A stretch of DNA of 64,000 bases, from contig CAMENP010000008.1 of assembly GCA_945928575.1 (NCBI GenBank), positions 1-64,000 on the forward strand, in the 5' to 3' direction. This stretch comes from an uncultured Butyrivibrio sp. (lineage in GTDB: Bacteria > Bacillota > Clostridia > Lachnospirales > Lachnospiraceae). Both the position numbers and the translations under genes were made by a program. Positions 54,949 through 64,000 of the stretch are shown piece by piece. Every line of letters begins with the position of its first letter. Within the stretch, counting starts at the first letter, position 1. The notes beneath the pieces are model-generated. The model was not told the DNA's origin, searched no databases, and worked only from the letters and a program-made list of their open reading frames with translations.

Positions 54949-55902
54949 CTATATTCCTAATCTTCTGAGTGTGTTGCGCAAAAGTTCTTTTTCAATCGCA
55001 AGCGTGTTCTTAGTTAAATTTAATGTTCTGCGGACATCCTTCATTTTAAAGAATGAACTGAAAATTCCTTTAAGATATGCGCCGGCAAGTCCCTTTCGTG
55101 CAAAATACACCGTCTTTATGAGTATTCCTGCACATACCGGTACAAAATTCAATATTTTCTGCCACGGTGCGAAATTCTTATACATAAGGAGCATGGAATT
55201 GCGTGCCGAAAGGCTTACTTTAAATGCATTATGCCTTGAACCGCTGACTGCGCTTCCGATGTGAAGTGCTTTTGCCGCCGGCTCATATACATTACGCCAT
55301 CCGTATATCTTAGCTCTGTATCCTATATCAACATCTTCCAGATATGCAAAAAAATTCTCATCGAAATATCCTATTTCATCAAACACGCTCCGCCTGTAAA
55401 TTGCGGCTCCGGCACATGTGCTGAATATATCGCATTCTTTGGTATACCGCAAAGCGGCTTCATCACGGCCTCTGGCAAAACCCCAGCCAAGCGCGCAGAA
55501 ATAATCACCCGCGCTGTCAATAAGTTTTCTGTTATTGTATTGGAGCATCATAGCCTGTGCCGAGAACACATCGGATTCTCTCTCAAGCCTGTTTACAAGC
55601 GCCCCGACCATGTGATGTCCGGCAACCGCGTCATTGTTAAAAAGTATCACATACTCGGATTCGGATGCCTTGATCCCGTCATTTACGGCTTTGGCAAATC
55701 CGTAATTATTATCAAGCGGAATTACCTCAAGCGGCAGTTCACCTTCGCTTTCTTCTATCACCTGAAGACTGGCATCCTCGGAACAATTATCCACAATAAT
55801 AACATCAAAATCCTTATAATCCTGCTTTTTTAATGATGCGAGACATTCCCTCAGGCATTTTTCTCCATTATAATTAGGTATTACAATTGATACTTTACTC
55901 AT
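54949..55902 (-). CDS. GT2 family (rhamnosyltransferase-like) glycosyltransferase
   Basis: A 317-residue cytoplasmic GT2 enzyme. It begins VSIVIPNYNGEKCL and has VDNCSEDAS, LFNNDAV (DxD-like) and FFAYLEDVDIGYRA, a pattern typical of rhamnosyltransferases. Abuts the DUF2142-type gene (1 nt gap). Confidence 0.9.
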   Translation of the reverse strand: MSKVSIVIPNYNGEKCLRECLASLKKQDYKDFDVIIVDNCSEDASLQVIEESEGELPLEVIPLDNNYGFAKAVNDGIKASESEYVILFNNDAVAGHHMVGALVNRLERESDVFSAQAMMLQYNNRKLIDSAGDYFCALGWGFARGRDEAALRYTKECDIFSTCAGAAIYRRSVFDEIGYFDENFFAYLEDVDIGYRAKIYGWRNVYEPAAKALHIGSAVSGSRHNAFKVSLSARNSMLLMYKNFAPWQKILNFVPVCAGILIKTVYFARKGLAGAYLKGIFSSFFKMKDVRRTLNLTKNTLAIEKELLRNTLRRLGI

Positions 55903-55911
55903 AAATACCTC

Positions 55912-57270
55912 CTACATCTTAACGGTAATCTCCGGTGCATATACCATTTTCAGGCCCTTTGTACTTCCTTTGTGTGCATATAAATTCCTGTCTTTGGAAT
56001 CAAGTACCTTATCAAGCGCACTTTTCTTAACCATAATTCCATATCTCGGCACAACAGCAGCTTCCATATCAACTGCCGCCATGTTAAAATCGCCCTTAAA
56101 CCATGACGGGCTGCCCTTAAGCGATCTCGTATATCCGTGTCCCGTACGGGCAATTCCGTTATAAAGATATCTGCCTCCGGCCACAATCTTCGGAACGATA
56201 ATATCGGCATCCGTAAGAACTGCGCGGCTTACCGCAAGTCTTGCAAAATCCTCCGATAGTTTCATATCCGTGCGCAAAAGTATTACATAATCTGCCTGCA
56301 CGGCTCTTATATCGTCATCTTTTCCATCATAGGACGGGTATGATGTTACGCATTGCACATCCGGAACATCAATAAGGTTTACCCTGTAATATCCGGGATC
56401 ATCAAGCTCGCATACGACAGTGCAATTACCTGTATAATCATTGAGTGCCCTGCGTCCTGCATCAAAAGCATATTGTTTATTGAAAGGATTTCCGGAAGTC
56501 GAATTTTCCCCGGATTTCCAGTGATAGAGAATTTTATCAACGTGTTCTATCACTTTACACTTATCGACACATCTTAAGAACAGATCATAATCCTGCGCGC
56601 CATCATATTTACTTCTGAATCCGCCTGCTTCCGTTACTATCTCTCTGTCGATCACACAGAAGTGGCAGATATAATTATTGGATAAAAGAAGTGTTTTATT
56701 GTAATCCGGCTTCCGGTACGGTTTAAAATAATGTTTAAGGTCCGGACTCACTTTATCCTCATCCGTATATACCATATCCGCACCGTAATTTACTATACGG
56801 TTTACCGTCTCATATAAAGCATCAGGCTCAAGTAAATCGTCATGGTCAAGAAAAGCAACATATTCACCTGTCGCCACATCAAGCGCCTGATTGGAATTAC
56901 CCGATATCCCAAGATTTTCTTCAAGGCTTACATATCTGACTCTGCTGTCATCGCCCATAACCTCATCTATCACGGCATCAACTTTATTCTCTCCGCCGTC
57001 GGCTATGCATAATTCCCAATTTCCGTAAGTCTGTGCGAGCACACTCTCCAGTGTCGCTTTAAATGCTTCATGCTCAGTATTATATACAGGCACAATAATG
57101 CTTATGAGCGGATTACGCGCAAGTGTATATTCTTCATGAGTACGTTCCTGTTCTTCGTTTTTTCCGATATTGCGCACATAATCGGTACCTTTTTCCACAA
57201 CCTTACCGCACAATTTTGCTATGCCGTAACGGTCCGTATATGCTTTTATTCTGTCAATTATTCCACTCAA
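55912..57270 (-). CDS. GT2 family glycosyltransferase
   Basis: A 452-residue GT2 enzyme. After an ~50-residue extension comes LISIIVPVYNTEHEAF, then YVAFLDHDDLLEPDALYE and MVYTDEDK, as in polysaccharide glycosyltransferases with an added C-terminal domain. The start is TTG at 57270 with GAGGTG 7 nt before it. Confidence 0.88.
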   Translation of the reverse strand: MSGIIDRIKAYTDRYGIAKLCGKVVEKGTDYVRNIGKNEEQERTHEEYTLARNPLISIIVPVYNTEHEAFKATLESVLAQTYGNWELCIADGGENKVDAVIDEVMGDDSRVRYVSLEENLGISGNSNQALDVATGEYVAFLDHDDLLEPDALYETVNRIVNYGADMVYTDEDKVSPDLKHYFKPYRKPDYNKTLLLSNNYICHFCVIDREIVTEAGGFRSKYDGAQDYDLFLRCVDKCKVIEHVDKILYHWKSGENSTSGNPFNKQYAFDAGRRALNDYTGNCTVVCELDDPGYYRVNLIDVPDVQCVTSYPSYDGKDDDIRAVQADYVILLRTDMKLSEDFARLAVSRAVLTDADIIVPKIVAGGRYLYNGIARTGHGYTRSLKGSPSWFKGDFNMAAVDMEAAVVPRYGIMVKKSALDKVLDSKDRNLYAHKGSTKGLKMVYAPEITVKM

Positions 57271-57296
57271 TCCAAAACACCTCTTGTTCTGTTATA

Positions 57297-59747
57297 TCAT
57301 ACCCTGATTGAAAAATCGGAACGCTTAAGCGAAAGATTCGGATTATAATACGGATCACCGGTCTCCATAATATCAGCCCAGCGTTCCATCATATTATTGG
57401 TTTCACCCCTGAATCTCGCCGCTTTCTCAGGCGTATCCTCAACACCACGGCTCTTTGATTCGTAGTGGTGTAATTCTGCCTCAGGATTATATACTATAAG
57501 ATATCCTTTCTGTCTCACTCTGAGGCAGAAATCAACATCGTTAAATGCTACTTTAAAAATCTCATCAAGTCCGCCGACCTCGTCATATACAGATTTGCGT
57601 ACGAGCAGGCAGGCAGCCGTAACGGCGCTGTAATTCTGCGGAATGACAGCTCTTGCAAAATAACCCGGGTCATCACCTTTAATTCCCGTGAACGCATGAC
57701 CGGCAACACCTCCAAGACCGATTATTACTCCGGCATGCTGTACAGTGCCATCCTCATAAAGAAGTCTGGCACCCACTATACCGACTTCCGGTCTTGTTCC
57801 AAAGCTTACAAGTTCACGCAGACAGTCTTTATTGATCATCTCCGTATCGTTGTTAAGAAGCAGCAGATACTCACCCGATGCTTTTGAAGCTCCGAAATTA
57901 TTTATTCTTGAATAATTAAAATCTCCGTCATAGTAAATTACTTTGGCACAGTCATATTCGGATTCAATCTGTTTATAATAATCAAAAGTAGACTGTTCCG
58001 TACTGTTATTCTCAATTATGATAATCTCATAATTAGTATAATCCTGTACACCTATGATCGATTCAAGACACTGTCTGAGATCATCAATATGATCCTTGTT
58101 AGGTATAAGAATTGAAACCTTAGGATTACCGGTAACTTCATATCTGACCCTGTTATATCCGGGTCTGTCGCCTTCGGATACATGCGCTTTGATTCCCAGT
58201 CTGTCAAAATGCGCCTGAGCAGCCCTGATTCCGGCATCATATGCATATTTCTTGCTTTCCGGATTCATCGCAGTTGAATTCATATGGCATCTCCATGTGT
58301 ACAACACCTTCGGAATATGCTTGATATTAACCGCATTCTCCGTACAGCGCAATATCATATCATAGTCCTGTGAACCATCATATTCACTGTTAAATCCACC
58401 GACTTTCTCGTATAATCCTCTCGAGAATACAAAAAGATGGCAGATATAATTGTTATTATTAAGCATATCCGGTGAAAAATCAGGTTTAAAATGCGGCATA
58501 AATCTCTTACGCGTACCACAGTCGTATTTGTCCTCATCGGAATATATTACATCAATAGTCTTATCTTCGTTTATTGCAGATGCGCACTCAAAGAGCGCAT
58601 TCGGTCTTATTATATCATCATGATCCCCGAGCACTATATAATCGCCTGTAGACATATCAAGCGCTGCGTTGGTGTTTCCCGAAATTCCAAGATTGTCCTT
58701 AAGAACGGTATACTTAACACGGCTGTCTCCTTTACATACCTTACGGACTGTTTCCTGCATTTCATGCCCGCTTCCGCTTCCGTCGGCAAGGCATAATTCC
58801 CAGTTGGAATATGTCTGGTTCATAACAGACTTCAGCATTTCGGCAAAATAATTTTCATCCGGTCTGTATACAGGCACTACTATTGAAAATTTCGGATTTA
58901 GAGAAAATTTGTGACCGCGCTGCATCATAAGGACAGATTTCTTAGGATCCTGCTGTTTGATCCATTTATCGTAATCCATGGATGTTTTCTCGCGGGAAAG
59001 TTTACGCAATACCTTCTTGGCTGTTTCCCACACGCCACGCTGTTTCATATATGACATAGCAATTGATGCGAGTTTGCGAAAACTCTTATCTGTGCTGTCT
59101 GTCTTCTTCGACAAATCAACATGGTGTACAACTTTTTCTTTCCCCGATGTAAGTACAATATCTATTCCGTAATCCGAACCCAAAGGAAAAGTTATCTTAA
59201 ATCCCGGATTTTCGATCAATTCGTCATCCTGATAATAATCCGATATATCCGAGCGCGAAACTCTTTCTATAACACAATCGGCAGGCTTTCCGTCCTTTAA
59301 TACACTGACCTTTACCGGATCCTTATATGCACACCAGCCTATAACATTGACCTGTGAATCTTTTTCAATTACAGCATCCACCGCACTTGAAATCGTATAA
59401 CCGGCTTTTCTGAAACTTTTGCCAGACACTGTGTATTTCTGTATATATACTTCATCCTGCCATGCAAATGTGACAACAACCTTCGCTTTTCTGAATTCTT
59501 TCGGAACATCAAGAACAAACTGATATTCACACGAAAACATAAGGTTATCCCATTTATAGCAGAATCTTGACCTTGTGTTGTCACGCAGAACAGCTTTAAC
59601 CGGTACATTCTCGCCGTCAATATATGCTTTTATCTTAGCGTGTTCCATATATGTCTCATTCGTTCCGGCATGTATAACAAGCTGATCCGGATTATCGAGT
59701 CTTGCCCTGTATTCGGCAAAATATATCATTCTGACCTTGTCGCTCAT
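57297..59747 (-). CDS. Bifunctional glycosyltransferase with two GT2 domains
   Basis: An 816-residue protein. Residues about 1-270 form a beta-rich accessory region. Residues about 285-520 are a first GT2 domain (FSIVVPVYRPDENYF, LGDHDDIIRPNAL). Residues about 555-790 are a second GT2 domain (VSILIPNKDHIDDL, LLLNNDTEMIN, FNDVDFCLRV). Proteins with two GT2 domains often build alternating polysaccharide repeats. No membrane helix. Confidence 0.9.
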   Translation of the reverse strand: MSDKVRMIYFAEYRARLDNPDQLVIHAGTNETYMEHAKIKAYIDGENVPVKAVLRDNTRSRFCYKWDNLMFSCEYQFVLDVPKEFRKAKVVVTFAWQDEVYIQKYTVSGKSFRKAGYTISSAVDAVIEKDSQVNVIGWCAYKDPVKVSVLKDGKPADCVIERVSRSDISDYYQDDELIENPGFKITFPLGSDYGIDIVLTSGKEKVVHHVDLSKKTDSTDKSFRKLASIAMSYMKQRGVWETAKKVLRKLSREKTSMDYDKWIKQQDPKKSVLMMQRGHKFSLNPKFSIVVPVYRPDENYFAEMLKSVMNQTYSNWELCLADGSGSGHEMQETVRKVCKGDSRVKYTVLKDNLGISGNTNAALDMSTGDYIVLGDHDDIIRPNALFECASAINEDKTIDVIYSDEDKYDCGTRKRFMPHFKPDFSPDMLNNNNYICHLFVFSRGLYEKVGGFNSEYDGSQDYDMILRCTENAVNIKHIPKVLYTWRCHMNSTAMNPESKKYAYDAGIRAAQAHFDRLGIKAHVSEGDRPGYNRVRYEVTGNPKVSILIPNKDHIDDLRQCLESIIGVQDYTNYEIIIIENNSTEQSTFDYYKQIESEYDCAKVIYYDGDFNYSRINNFGASKASGEYLLLLNNDTEMINKDCLRELVSFGTRPEVGIVGARLLYEDGTVQHAGVIIGLGGVAGHAFTGIKGDDPGYFARAVIPQNYSAVTAACLLVRKSVYDEVGGLDEIFKVAFNDVDFCLRVRQKGYLIVYNPEAELHHYESKSRGVEDTPEKAARFRGETNNMMERWADIMETGDPYYNPNLSLKRSDFSIRV

Positions 59748-59755
59748 CTCAATTC

Positions 59756-60328
59756 CTACTTTCTGAATATTCTAAGAAGTATTGTCATAAATGCTATTAA
59801 ATATGCAGCAAAAAGCACGAAAATAACCATTGTCTGCAAATCCCATTTAACATAAGTATAGCAGATTGCAGGTGTCAGATCGTCCGGCTGTCCGGATATT
59901 GTAACACCCTCTCCTTTATCATTGCCGCACTTTATAACCAAAGTATATTTTTTCCCCTTAGTATATTCAACCTTATCCATATTAAGGAAGGTGAATTTAC
60001 CGCTTTTGAGCCTGGAAATTTTCAATGTTTCCTGACCTGAAACATTGTTCCCGTCTTCATCCGTAAGCTCATAACTTATCTTACCTGATACTTTGCCGGC
60101 GTCGGCCGGAGCCATAAGTACCTTCATTCCGGTAATGTTAGCGGCATCACATATAAATGAATATCTGAATTCATTACCGTCGCTTATTTCCGTTACCGGT
60201 ATCATCCGGTTTCTCGTATAATCTGTATTATATAACGCACAGTCTCTTTTGACATAAGCGTAAAAATATCCGCCGACCATCACAGCCACCACGGCAAATA
60301 TTAACAAAATTATTTTCTTCCTGTTCAT
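59756..60328 (-). CDS. Small membrane protein of the polysaccharide locus, unknown function
   Basis: A 190-residue protein with an N-terminal membrane helix (IILLIFAVVAVMVGGYFYAYV), a ~120-residue extracytoplasmic beta-rich domain and a C-terminal helix (MVIFVLFAAYLIAFMTILL). I do not recognise a family. It lies between the ABC exporter ATPase and the double glycosyltransferase, so a role in polysaccharide export or attachment is possible. Confidence 0.7.
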   Translation of the reverse strand: MNRKKIILLIFAVVAVMVGGYFYAYVKRDCALYNTDYTRNRMIPVTEISDGNEFRYSFICDAANITGMKVLMAPADAGKVSGKISYELTDEDGNNVSGQETLKISRLKSGKFTFLNMDKVEYTKGKKYTLVIKCGNDKGEGVTISGQPDDLTPAICYTYVKWDLQTMVIFVLFAAYLIAFMTILLRIFRK

Positions 60329-60339
60329 AACTGCCCTTT

Positions 60340-61077
60340 CTATCTGGTCTGCATGTATACGTCACATATTTCCCCGGCATCGCCTTTCATTCTGACTTTG
60401 CCGCCTTCAAGCCAGACTACCTTGTTACATATCTCTCTGACCTGATCTATACTGTGTGATACGAAAAGAACCGTCGTTCCGTTATCCATCATTCTGTGTA
60501 TACGTTCCTGGCATTTCTCCTGGAACCTGAAATCGCCGACCGAAAGTACTTCATCAACTATAAGTATATCGGCCTCTCCCGATGTCGCTATTGAAAAAGC
60601 AAGTCTTGAAAGCATACCGGAGGAGTAATTTTTCACCGGAACATCCATAAATTCATGCAGCTCCGAAAATTCAACAATATCATCAAATACATCCTGCATC
60701 ATCTTACGCGAACGTCCGAGAAGCGCACCGTTAAGGAATACATTTTCCCTTCCTGTAAGATCTATGTCAAAACCGGCTCCCAGCTCTATGAGCGGGGCAA
60801 CACTTCCTCTGATCGAGACACTTCCTTTGGTAGGCTTAAGCACTCCGGCAATACATTTGAGCATCGTACTCTTACCGCTTCCGTTAAGCCCGATAAGTCC
60901 GACGGAATCGCCTTTTTTCACATCAAAACTCACATCATTCAACGCCCAGAATTCATCGTATTGTAATTTGCCTCTTAAGGCTCTTATAATATATTCTTTG
61001 AGGCTGTCAACTTTCTCCCTGGCGAGATTAAAGCGCATGGAGACATCTTTTACCGAGATTATTGTATCATCTGTCAT
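60340..61077 (-). CDS. Polysaccharide ABC exporter, ATP-binding protein (Wzt/TagH-like)
   Basis: A 245-residue ATPase. Walker A is GLNGSGKS, the signature is NYSSGMLSRLAF (typical of the O-antigen/teichoic acid export subgroup) and Walker B is LIVDEVLSVGD. It lacks the C-terminal polysaccharide-binding domain of some Wzt proteins. Works with the permease just upstream. AAGGAG precedes the start. Confidence 0.93.
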   Translation of the reverse strand: MTDDTIISVKDVSMRFNLAREKVDSLKEYIIRALRGKLQYDEFWALNDVSFDVKKGDSVGLIGLNGSGKSTMLKCIAGVLKPTKGSVSIRGSVAPLIELGAGFDIDLTGRENVFLNGALLGRSRKMMQDVFDDIVEFSELHEFMDVPVKNYSSGMLSRLAFSIATSGEADILIVDEVLSVGDFRFQEKCQERIHRMMDNGTTVLFVSHSIDQVREICNKVVWLEGGKVRMKGDAGEICDVYMQTR

Positions 61078-61089
61078 AACGTCTCCTTC

Positions 61090-61866
61090 CTACACATACA
61101 GGATAAATTCATCCTGTTTTTTATAAAAAACTCTGAAACCAAGTACAAGCACAAGCGCACTCGGGATTATTGTCATCAATGTTGTAAACAAGTCAGGCAT
61201 AGTGCCGTAAATCATAAATCCACGGAACATCTCAAGAATACTCGTAAGCGGATTAATGCGCACTATCATTCTGATCGCACGCGGAAGGCTTGACATCGGG
61301 TATATTACCGGTGTCAGGTACATAAGTACCGTGGTAAGTACCGAATATAAGTGGATTATGTCCCTGAATTTAACTGCAAATGCCGCAAGTATAAGACCGA
61401 TTCCGAGTGAAAATGCCACCAGTGCAATTATCGGAAGTATGCCGAGCAATGACATATAATGTAATTCCGCTCTCATGCACAACATAACAATTATAAGCGC
61501 GGCAAACGATGCCATCAGGTTAATGGCACTCGAAATAGTCCTTGAGAGGACAAACATGTATTTGGGTACATACACCTTCTTAATGAGAGGTGCATTATCA
61601 ATAATTGCCGTCATATCCATTGTGGTTGCGGCCGAAAAGAAATTAAAAACAACCTGGCCCGCAAGAAGATATAGCGGATAATTATCTATATCGAACTTAA
61701 ACAGATGTGAAAATACCACTGACAGCACGACCATCATAAGCAGCGGGTTAAGCAATGTCCATAACACGCCAAGCACCGAACGGCGGTATTTAGTCTTAAC
61801 ATCTCTTGTCACAAGCTCATTTAACAGCGGCTTGTATTTATTAAAATTGACAATAATCGACTTCAT
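61090..61866 (-). CDS. Polysaccharide ABC exporter, permease (Wzm/TagG-like)
   Basis: About 258 residues with six membrane helices of the ABC-2 type. The motif TRDVKTKYRRSVLGVLWTLL near the N-terminus is typical of polysaccharide exporters. Start taken at 61866 (ATG); an upstream TTG is in frame. Overlaps the rfbC gap closely and is followed by its ATPase. Confidence 0.92.
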   Translation of the reverse strand: MKSIIVNFNKYKPLLNELVTRDVKTKYRRSVLGVLWTLLNPLLMMVVLSVVFSHLFKFDIDNYPLYLLAGQVVFNFFSAATTMDMTAIIDNAPLIKKVYVPKYMFVLSRTISSAINLMASFAALIIVMLCMRAELHYMSLLGILPIIALVAFSLGIGLILAAFAVKFRDIIHLYSVLTTVLMYLTPVIYPMSSLPRAIRMIVRINPLTSILEMFRGFMIYGTMPDLFTTLMTIIPSALVLVLGFRVFYKKQDEFILYV

Positions 61867-61871
61867 CAAAA

Positions 61872-62429
61872 TTAGCAACCTTTTTTGTAATCTTTAAACT
61901 GCGGCCATTTCTGGTCTTTGTCTGAGAATATGAGCTTTGACTCATCTTCTATAGGCCAGTCAATGCCTATATCCGGATCGTTCCAGATAATTCCGCCTTC
62001 ATCGTCCGGATGATAAAAATCAGTACATTTGTATGCGAATTCAGCATAATCCGAAAGAACCACAAATCCGTGTGCAAAGTTTTTCGGAATAAAGAACTGT
62101 TTCTTATTCTCTGCCGAAAGAACTACACCGAACCATTTGCCGTATGTCTTTGAACCTTCCCTTAAATCCACCGCAACATCAAAGACCTCACCGTTAATAA
62201 CACGGACAAGCTTATCCTGCGGGAAGTTTTTCTGAAAATGAAGGCCTCTTAAAACACCTTTCTTGGATGCGGACTGGTTATCCTGTACAAATTCCTGTGT
62301 GATTCCCGCTGCCGCGTAATCATTATAATTATATGACTCGAAAAAATATCCTCTTGAATCCCCGAAAACCTTCGGCTCGATAACTTTAAGTCCTTCTATA
62401 TCACATGTTGTCACTTTAATCTGACCCAT
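61872..62429 (-). CDS. rfbC: dTDP-4-dehydrorhamnose 3,5-epimerase
   Basis: A 185-residue cupin enzyme (FFESYNYNDYAAAGI, FVQDNQSASKKGVLRGLHFQ, FAHGFVVLSD), third step of dTDP-L-rhamnose synthesis. Confidence 0.95.
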   Translation of the reverse strand: MGQIKVTTCDIEGLKVIEPKVFGDSRGYFFESYNYNDYAAAGITQEFVQDNQSASKKGVLRGLHFQKNFPQDKLVRVINGEVFDVAVDLREGSKTYGKWFGVVLSAENKKQFFIPKNFAHGFVVLSDYAEFAYKCTDFYHPDDEGGIIWNDPDIGIDWPIEDESKLIFSDKDQKWPQFKDYKKGC

Positions 62430-62439
62430 AATATGCCTC

Positions 62440-63309
62440 CTATAATCCGTTAGCGATATCTATAAGATATCTGCCGTATTCAGTCTTAAGCAATGGCTGT
62501 GCAAGATTTACAAGCTGTTCTCTGGTAATGAAGCCTCTCTTGTATGCAATCTCTTCTATGCATGAGATATATAATCCCTGTCTTTTCTGGAATGCAGCCA
62601 CAAAATCCGCCGCATCGAGAAGTGCGTCATGATTACCCGTATCCAGCCATGCAAATCCGCGGCCCAATGTCTCAACATATAAATCACCGCGTCTTAAATA
62701 TTCATTATTGACACTTGTGATCTCTATTTCACCACGCTTGGACGGTTTGACATTCTTAGCAATCTCAACGACATCATTATCATAGAAATACAATCCCGGT
62801 ACCGCATAATTTGACTTAGGTACCTGCGGTTTCTCCTCTATGGAAACTGCTTTTCCGTTCTCATCGAACTCTACAACTCCGTATTCTCTCGGATCCTTAA
62901 CATAATATCCGAATATTGTGGCACCGCTTTCTCTTGCTGCAGCGCGCGCAAGAACCTTCGAAAAACTCTGTCCGTAAAAAATATTATCTCCGAGCACAAG
63001 CGCCACATTATCATTGCCGATAAACTGCTCTCCGACTATGAAAGCATCCGCAAGTCCTCTCGGTGTCTCCTGTATGGCATATGAGAAACTCATTCCTAAC
63101 TGGCTTCCGTCTCCTAAAAGTTCCTCAAATACTCCTATGTCCCTTCTGGTCGATATTATGAGTATTTCTCTTATTCCCGCAAGCATAAGTGTAGAAAGCG
63201 GGTAGTATATCATCGGCTTATCGTAAACCGGCATAATCTGTTTGGAAATTGCTTTGGTAAGTGGATAGAGTCTCGTTCCTGAGCCTCCTGCTAAAATAAT
63301 ACCTTTCAT
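62440..63309 (-). CDS. rfbA: Glucose-1-phosphate thymidylyltransferase
   Basis: A 289-residue enzyme ([50 protein letters not shown]). It makes dTDP-glucose from glucose-1-phosphate, the product of the phosphoglucomutase gene in this window. Confidence 0.96.
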   Translation of the reverse strand: MKGIILAGGSGTRLYPLTKAISKQIMPVYDKPMIYYPLSTLMLAGIREILIISTRRDIGVFEELLGDGSQLGMSFSYAIQETPRGLADAFIVGEQFIGNDNVALVLGDNIFYGQSFSKVLARAAARESGATIFGYYVKDPREYGVVEFDENGKAVSIEEKPQVPKSNYAVPGLYFYDNDVVEIAKNVKPSKRGEIEITSVNNEYLRRGDLYVETLGRGFAWLDTGNHDALLDAADFVAAFQKRQGLYISCIEEIAYKRGFITREQLVNLAQPLLKTEYGRYLIDIANGL

Positions 63310-63314
63310 TCTGC

Positions 63315-63383
63315 CTCCTGATTATATCATATTAAACACAATCAGACAGCACCGGGATCATCCCTGCGCTGCCTTTGGTCTGA
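63315..63383 (-). other. Hairpin between rfbB and rfbA
   Basis: The minus strand has a multi-part stem (AATCAG / CTGATT, GCAGC / GCTGT, GGGA / TCCC) but only a weak T-rich tail. Could be an attenuator or mRNA stability element. Confidence 0.4.
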
Positions 63384-63998
63384 TTATATTCTATACATTT
63401 CTTCGTAGTACTTCTGGTAATTGCCGCTTGTGACATTCTTCATCCAGTCCTCATGCTCAAAATACCATTTGATCGTAAGTCTGATGCCGTCCTTGAACAT
63501 CGTTTCCGGATACCATCCTACTTCTTTCTTGATCTTATCCGGTGCTATCGCATATCTTCTGTCATGTCCCTTACGGTCTGCGACATATGTTATAAGACTT
63601 TCGTTGATAGCCGGCTTCCTCGGATCATCATCCGGAAGCATCTCGTTAAGTGTCTCAAGAATTATCTTAATGATCTCTATATTCTGCTTCTCGTTATGTC
63701 CGCCGATATTGTATCTTTCTCCGAGACGTCCTTTTTCCTGAACCATGTCAATGGCCTTGGCATGATCATCGACATAAAGCCAGTCACGCACATTAAGTCC
63801 GTCACCGTATACCGGAAGCTTCTTACCGTTAAGCGCATTGTTAATGATAAGCGGAATCAGTTTCTCCGGGAACTGGTAAGGTCCGTAATTATTACTGCAG
63901 TTGGTAATATTTGCCGGAAAATGATACGTGTCTATATAAGCCTTTACAAGCATATCTGACGATGCCTTGCTCGCTGAATACGGGCTGTGCGGATCAAT
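63384..63998 (-). CDS. rfbB: dTDP-glucose 4,6-dehydratase, partial (C-terminal part)
   Basis: The gene runs off the right end of the window. The visible ~204 residues start at IDPHSPYSASKAS, which includes the catalytic YxxxK, then FPANITNCSNNYGPYQFPE and the C-terminal AIDMVQ...WYPETMFKDGI region of short-chain dehydrogenase-type dehydratases. Second step of dTDP-rhamnose synthesis. The start codon lies beyond 64000. Confidence 0.95.
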   Translation of the reverse strand: MDPHSPYSASKASSDMLVKAYIDTYHFPANITNCSNNYGPYQFPEKLIPLIINNALNGKKLPVYGDGLNVRDWLYVDDHAKAIDMVQEKGRLGERYNIGGHNEKQNIEIIKIILETLNEMLPDDDPRKPAINESLITYVADRKGHDRRYAIAPDKIKKEVGWYPETMFKDGIRLTIKWYFEHEDWMKNVTSGNYQKYYEEMYRI

Positions 63999-64000
63999 AG

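Noticed and set aside
1..64000. CRISPR arrays, tRNA or rRNA genes, complete insertion sequences
   Set aside because: Read through both strands; no regularly spaced repeats, cloverleaf-like genes or transposase genes were found.

Overview
The window is low-GC, with short intergenic gaps, strong Shine-Dalgarno sites and low-GC Firmicutes-type proteins. It looks like a chromosomal segment of a Clostridia member, most likely Lachnospiraceae (inference from gene content: BspA-type repeats, Csp-like S8 peptidase, type VII secretion with an FHA-EssC, rhamnose-type surface polysaccharide genes). Every convincing gene lies on the minus strand, so transcription runs from high to low coordinates. No tRNA, rRNA, CRISPR array or intact insertion sequence was seen.

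Layout from right to left. 64000-51350: a surface polysaccharide locus with dTDP-rhamnose genes (rfbB partial, rfbA, rfbC), a Wzm/Wzt-type ABC exporter, five GT2-family glycosyltransferase genes and a DUF2142-type membrane protein. 51252-44776: housekeeping genes (phosphoglucomutase, HtrA, ClpX, an S8 peptidase). 44613-42883: an Amt-PII fusion behind a promoter and a short attenuator-like leader. 42689-21100: a long operon combining type VII secretion parts (EssC, EsaB, three WXG100-like proteins, DUF4176, a candidate effector) with a Ser/Thr phosphorylation circuit (two transmembrane kinases, two PP2C phosphatases, four FHA-type proteins) and headed by a LytTR regulator with a pseudo-receiver. 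20893-20411: a tyrosine recombinase remnant cut off at a 31-bp palindrome. 20280-4908: a second operon starting with an SPFH/zinc-ribbon protein, followed by unrecognised membrane and coiled-coil proteins, a beta-helix-like protein, a pseudokinase-FHA fusion, a radical SAM/SPASM protein and zinc-ribbon membrane proteins with WG-like repeats. 4790-2307: a secreted LRR-FN3 protein. 2186-108: a fusion of two unrelated ADP-ribosylhydrolase domains.

The main discovery is regulatory. Three transcription units (LytTR/T7SS operon, SPFH operon, LRR-FN3 gene) each have paired direct repeats of the form ACCAAAAnTTACA (minus strand), 21-22 bp apart. In all three the proximal repeat is exactly 25 nt from an extended -10 element TGCTAnnnT. 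This is the expected layout of LytTR-activated promoters and ties the secretion operon, the SPFH operon and the LRR protein into one candidate regulon.

Working model (inference): the LytTR protein switches on a type VII-like secretion machine and a membrane-associated SPFH complex. Two receptor kinases, one with a solute-binding-protein-like ectodomain and one with PASTA, InlB-type and Big2 domains, phosphorylate threonines that are read by FHA proteins and reset by PP2C enzymes. The logic resembles the threonine phosphorylation control of some type VI secretion systems. EsaA, EssA and a recognisable EssB are not present in the window.
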